Of a DNA stretch of 9,148 nt, positions 6,838 through 9,148 are shown in pieces. The DNA is from JAVXAG01 sp036660615 (GTDB lineage: Bacteria > Bacillota > Clostridia > Peptostreptococcales > Anaerovoracaceae). The position numbers and the translations under genes are program-made. The stretch covers positions 1 to 9,148 of the forward strand of contig JAVXAG010000073.1 in NCBI GenBank assembly GCA_036660615.1, read 5' to 3'. Positions within the stretch are counted from its first letter, which is position 1; each line of letters begins with the position of its first letter. The notes under the pieces are model-generated. The model saw only the letters and a program-made list of their open reading frames with translations. It was not told the DNA's origin and did no database searches.

Positions 6838-7686
6838 ATGTTTGAAGTAGTAAGTAAACGTCGTTTAAACGATGCAATGACATGGTTAGTTATAAAAGCA
6901 CCATTAGTTGCGAAAAAAGCAAAACCGGGGCAGTTCATCATCCTTCGTACAGACGAATATGGTGAAAGAATCCCACTAACAATGGCTGGACATGATGAAA
7001 AAGCAGGGACTATTGATTTAATTTATGCAGCAGTTGGTAGAACAACTATGCTAATGGATCAACTTGAAGTAGGCGACTGCTTCCAAGATATAGTAGGACC
7101 TCTTGGAAAAGCCACTGAAATGGAAGGCTTAAAGAGAGTTTGTGTAGTTGGCGGAGGTACAGGTAATGCACTTGCATTCCCACTTGCAACAGGTATGCAC
7201 GCTCATGGTATTCACGTTGATATGATTGCTGGTTTTAAAAATAAAGATTTAGTAATTTTGGAAGATGAATTCAAGGCAGGAACAGATAACCTATATATTA
7301 CAACAGATGATGGTTCCTACGGAGAAAAAGCTTTCACAACAGATAAATTAAAACAATTGATTGAAGCTGGAAATGAGTATGACGAAATCGTCGCAGTTGG
7401 TCCTCCAATTATGATGAAATTTGTCTGCCAGATGGCTGAAGCAAACAATATAAAGTCAGTTGCATCATTAACAGCATATATGATTGATGGAACCGGAATG
7501 TGCGGCGGATGTCGTACAGTTATTGATGGAGAAATCAAGTTTGTATGTGTAGATGGACCTGAATTTGATGGTTCACTAGTAGACTGGGATGAATTAATCC
7601 AGAGAAGTGCCTACTACAAGGATCAAGAGGCAGAAGACAGAGCACATGTATGCCGTTTGACTGGAGGTGTTCGTTACCATGATTAA
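6838..7686 (+). CDS. nfnA: NfnA: NADH-binding small subunit of NADH-dependent ferredoxin:NADP+ oxidoreductase
   Basis: The 282-residue protein has the ferredoxin-NADP reductase fold. An N-terminal FAD barrel carries GQFIILR (31-37) and ERIPLT (43-48). A nucleotide domain with GGGTGNA (105-111) and DGSYG (158-162) follows. A C-terminal [2Fe-2S] site is formed by C222, C225 and C237 (DGTGMCGGCR, KFVCVDGP), where the family uses three Cys plus a non-Cys ligand, probably an Asp. In known NfnAB complexes this subunit exchanges electrons with NAD(H) through its FAD. The gene starts 14 bases after nifJ behind AAGGGAG and overlaps nfnB by 8 bases. Proteins of this type are often labelled sulfide dehydrogenase beta subunit or dihydroorotate dehydrogenase electron transfer subunit (PyrK-like). 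The adjacent GltD-like gene makes NfnA the better name. The glycine-rich motif is slightly atypical (T108 and N110). Confidence 0.9.
   Translation: MFEVVSKRRLNDAMTWLVIKAPLVAKKAKPGQFIILRTDEYGERIPLTMAGHDEKAGTIDLIYAAVGRTTMLMDQLEVGDCFQDIVGPLGKATEMEGLKRVCVVGGGTGNALAFPLATGMHAHGIHVDMIAGFKNKDLVILEDEFKAGTDNLYITTDDGSYGEKAFTTDKLKQLIEAGNEYDEIVAVGPPIMMKFVCQMAEANNIKSVASLTAYMIDGTGMCGGCRTVIDGEIKFVCVDGPEFDGSLVDWDELIQRSAYYKDQEAEDRAHVCRLTGGVRYHD
7663..7669 (+). promoter_or_regulatory. Ribosome binding site that fixes the nfnB start
   Basis: GGAGGTG (7663-7669) lies within the end of nfnA and 9 bases before the ATG at 7679. A GTG at 7667 in the same frame would extend the protein by four residues, but it falls inside this site and has no ribosome binding site of its own. 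The ATG is therefore the likely start. Confidence 0.8.
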
Positions 7687-9061
7687 TTTAGTAAAAGAAA
7701 AGAATCCAATGCCTGAACAAGACCCTAATGTTCGTAACAAGAACTTTATTGAGGTATCATCAGGTTACACAGAGGAAATGGCAATCAACGAAGCAATGAG
7801 ATGTTTGAAATGCCGTAAAAAACCTTGTATGGGTGGATGCCCAGTAATGGTAAAGATTCCTGAATTCATCGCAAAAATTGCAGAAGGTGAATTTGAAGAG
7901 GCTTATCAAATAATTAGTGAAACAAGTTCGTTACCAGCAATTTGCGGTCGTGTTTGTCCACAAGAAAATCAATGTGAAGGCGAATGTGTTCATGGAGAAA
8001 AAGGCGAACCAGTTGCAATTGGACGTCTTGAAAGATTTGCTGCAGATTGGCATGCTGCCAACTATGGCGATGAAGAAATCAAACCAGTTTCTAGCAACGG
8101 ACATAAGGTTGCAATTGTAGGAGCAGGCCCAGCAGGACTAGCTTGTGCAGGAGATTTAATCAATAAAGGATATGAAGTCACAGTATATGAGGGCTTACAT
8201 AAAACAGGCGGAGTACTAGTTTATGGTATTCCAGAGTTCCGTCTACCAAAGGCAATCGTTGCAGCAGAAGTATCAAAACTTGAAGCCAAAGGTGTTAAGT
8301 TTGTAACTAATGCTATTATCGGTAAAGCCGTAACAGTAGATGAATTAATGGAAGAAGGATTTGAATCAGTATTTATTGGTACAGGTGCTGGACTTCCACA
8401 ATTCATGGACATTCCTGGTGAAAATATGCTTGGCGTTTGCTCAGCAAACGAATACTTGACTCGTATCAATTTAATGAAAGCTTATAAAGCAGAATATGAC
8501 ACGCCACTTCAACCTGCAACTCGCGTTGCTGTTGTTGGTGGAGGAAACGTTGCAATGGACGCCGCTAGATGTGCGAAACGTATGGGAGCAGAAGAAGTTT
8601 ATGTGGTATATCGTCGTTCAGCTGAGGAAATCCCTGCAAGAGCAGAGGAATTACATCACGCAGTTGAAGAGGGTATTAACTTCCAATACTTAACAAACCC
8701 AGTAGCAATAAAAGGTGACGAAACAAATCACGTTTCTGGCATTGAATGCGTAAAGATGGAACTTGGAGAGCCTGATGCTTCGGGAAGAAGAAGACCAGTT
8801 GAGATTAAAAATTCAAACTTTGTTTTGGATGTTGACTGTGTCATCATGGCAATCGGAACTAGACTTAACAAGTTGATTCTTGAAACAACAGATGGTCTTG
8901 AGCCAAACAAAAGAGGCGGAATTGGAACTGATGACGGCGCTGCAACAACCCAAAAGGGTGTATTTGCAGGCGGCGACGCAGTAACAGGCGCAGCTACAGT
9001 AATCAAAGCGATGGGAGCAGGTAAGACTGCTGCCGCAAGCATTGATGAATCACTAAAATAA
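7679..9061 (+). CDS. nfnB: NfnB: NADPH- and ferredoxin-binding large subunit of NADH-dependent ferredoxin:NADP+ oxidoreductase
   Basis: The 460-residue flavoprotein is related to the glutamate synthase small subunit GltD. An N-terminal domain has two groups of four cysteines (C42/45/50/54 and C89/93/99/103) for two [4Fe-4S] clusters. The first FAD motif is GAGPAGL (148-154), the NADPH motif is GGGNVAMD (287-294), and the C-terminal FAD motif is GVFAGGDAVTGAATVIKAMG (427-446). With NfnA the complex bifurcates electrons, coupling NADH and two reduced ferredoxins to two NADP+ reductions, and it runs in reverse when NADPH is abundant. The ATG at 7679 was chosen because the reading then starts MINLVKEKNPMPEQD, typical of the family, and because of the preceding GGAGG. 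It overlaps nfnA by 8 bases, suggesting translational coupling. No glutamate synthase large subunit is nearby, so a GltD name would mislead. A terminator follows. Confidence 0.92.
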   Translation: MINLVKEKNPMPEQDPNVRNKNFIEVSSGYTEEMAINEAMRCLKCRKKPCMGGCPVMVKIPEFIAKIAEGEFEEAYQIISETSSLPAICGRVCPQENQCEGECVHGEKGEPVAIGRLERFAADWHAANYGDEEIKPVSSNGHKVAIVGAGPAGLACAGDLINKGYEVTVYEGLHKTGGVLVYGIPEFRLPKAIVAAEVSKLEAKGVKFVTNAIIGKAVTVDELMEEGFESVFIGTGAGLPQFMDIPGENMLGVCSANEYLTRINLMKAYKAEYDTPLQPATRVAVVGGGNVAMDAARCAKRMGAEEVYVVYRRSAEEIPARAEELHHAVEEGINFQYLTNPVAIKGDETNHVSGIECVKMELGEPDASGRRRPVEIKNSNFVLDVDCVIMAIGTRLNKLILETTDGLEPNKRGGIGTDDGAATTQKGVFAGGDAVTGAATVIKAMGAGKTAAASIDESLK

Positions 9062-9080
9062 TAACAAACAAAAGCCATCT

Positions 9081-9112
9081 AAAACGAGCCTTGCTTTGCA
9101 GGGCTCGTTTTT
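9081..9112 (+). terminator. Intrinsic terminator of the redox operon
   Basis: A continuous 10-bp stem (9085-9094 with 9098-9107, one G-U pair) closes a TTT loop and extends by four A-T pairs out to 9081 and 9111. It ends in five T residues (9108-9112). It begins 20 bases after the nfnB stop and closes the four-gene unit. Nothing recognisable follows in the last 36 bases of the window. Confidence 0.95.
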
Positions 9113-9148
9113 ATAGTGCGGCTAGACTTCTCGGGGTAACCAAATTTT

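Noticed and set aside
7679..9061. Naming the last gene as the glutamate synthase small subunit (gltD)
   Set aside because: The fold is shared, but there is no large glutamate synthase subunit nearby and the partner gene is nfnA-like, so NfnB fits better.
1591..9144. An 11-base inverted pair, TTTGGTTACCC (1591-1601) and GGGTAACCAAA (9134-9144), each just after a terminator and flanking the redox operon
   Set aside because: About ten 11-base inverted matches are expected by chance in a window this size, the match does not extend, and no transposase or integrase gene is present.

Overview
The window is visibly AT-rich, with strong AGGAGG-type ribosome binding sites, short intergenic gaps and genes for oxygen-sensitive iron-sulfur enzymes. 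Pyruvate:ferredoxin oxidoreductase, an NfnAB-type complex and an arginine/ornithine-type antiporter together point to a strictly anaerobic, fermentative, low-GC Gram-positive bacterium of the class Clostridia. I cannot name the genus from sequence alone. All convincing genes are on the + strand and form two transcription units.

Unit 1 (1-1593) is the end of an arginine-related cluster. The first 53 bases hold the last codons of a gene that enters from the left. Its C-terminus, EYRKLDGGLSCLSLRF, fits the catalytic-cysteine tail of dimethylargininase/arginine-deiminase-like amidinohydrolases. It is followed 33 bases later by an ArcD-like basic amino acid antiporter (87-1529) and a strong intrinsic terminator (1563-1593). 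The pair looks like an arginine-type hydrolase with a matching exchanger.

The 1530-1980 stretch has no credible gene. It carries that terminator, a second perfect 14-bp hairpin (1679-1715) and a near-consensus SigA promoter (TTGACA-17-TAATAT, 1879-1907) for the next unit.

Unit 2 (1981-9061) is a four-gene redox operon closed by a strong terminator (9081-9112). It encodes (a) a soluble RnfB-like protein with an internally duplicated ferredoxin domain and up to about nine [4Fe-4S] clusters, (b) a full-length pyruvate:ferredoxin oxidoreductase, and (c, d) the two subunits of an NfnAB-type electron-bifurcating NADH-dependent ferredoxin:NADP+ oxidoreductase. The genes lie 4 and 14 bases apart or overlap by 8 bases, so they are very probably co-transcribed. 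The logic is that pyruvate is oxidised to acetyl-CoA, its low-potential electrons pass to ferredoxin or the RnfB-like protein, and NfnAB combines them with NADH to make NADPH. PFOR and NfnAB are well-known enzymes. The least ordinary item is the double-module soluble RnfB-like protein placed first in the operon, without any membrane Rnf genes in view.
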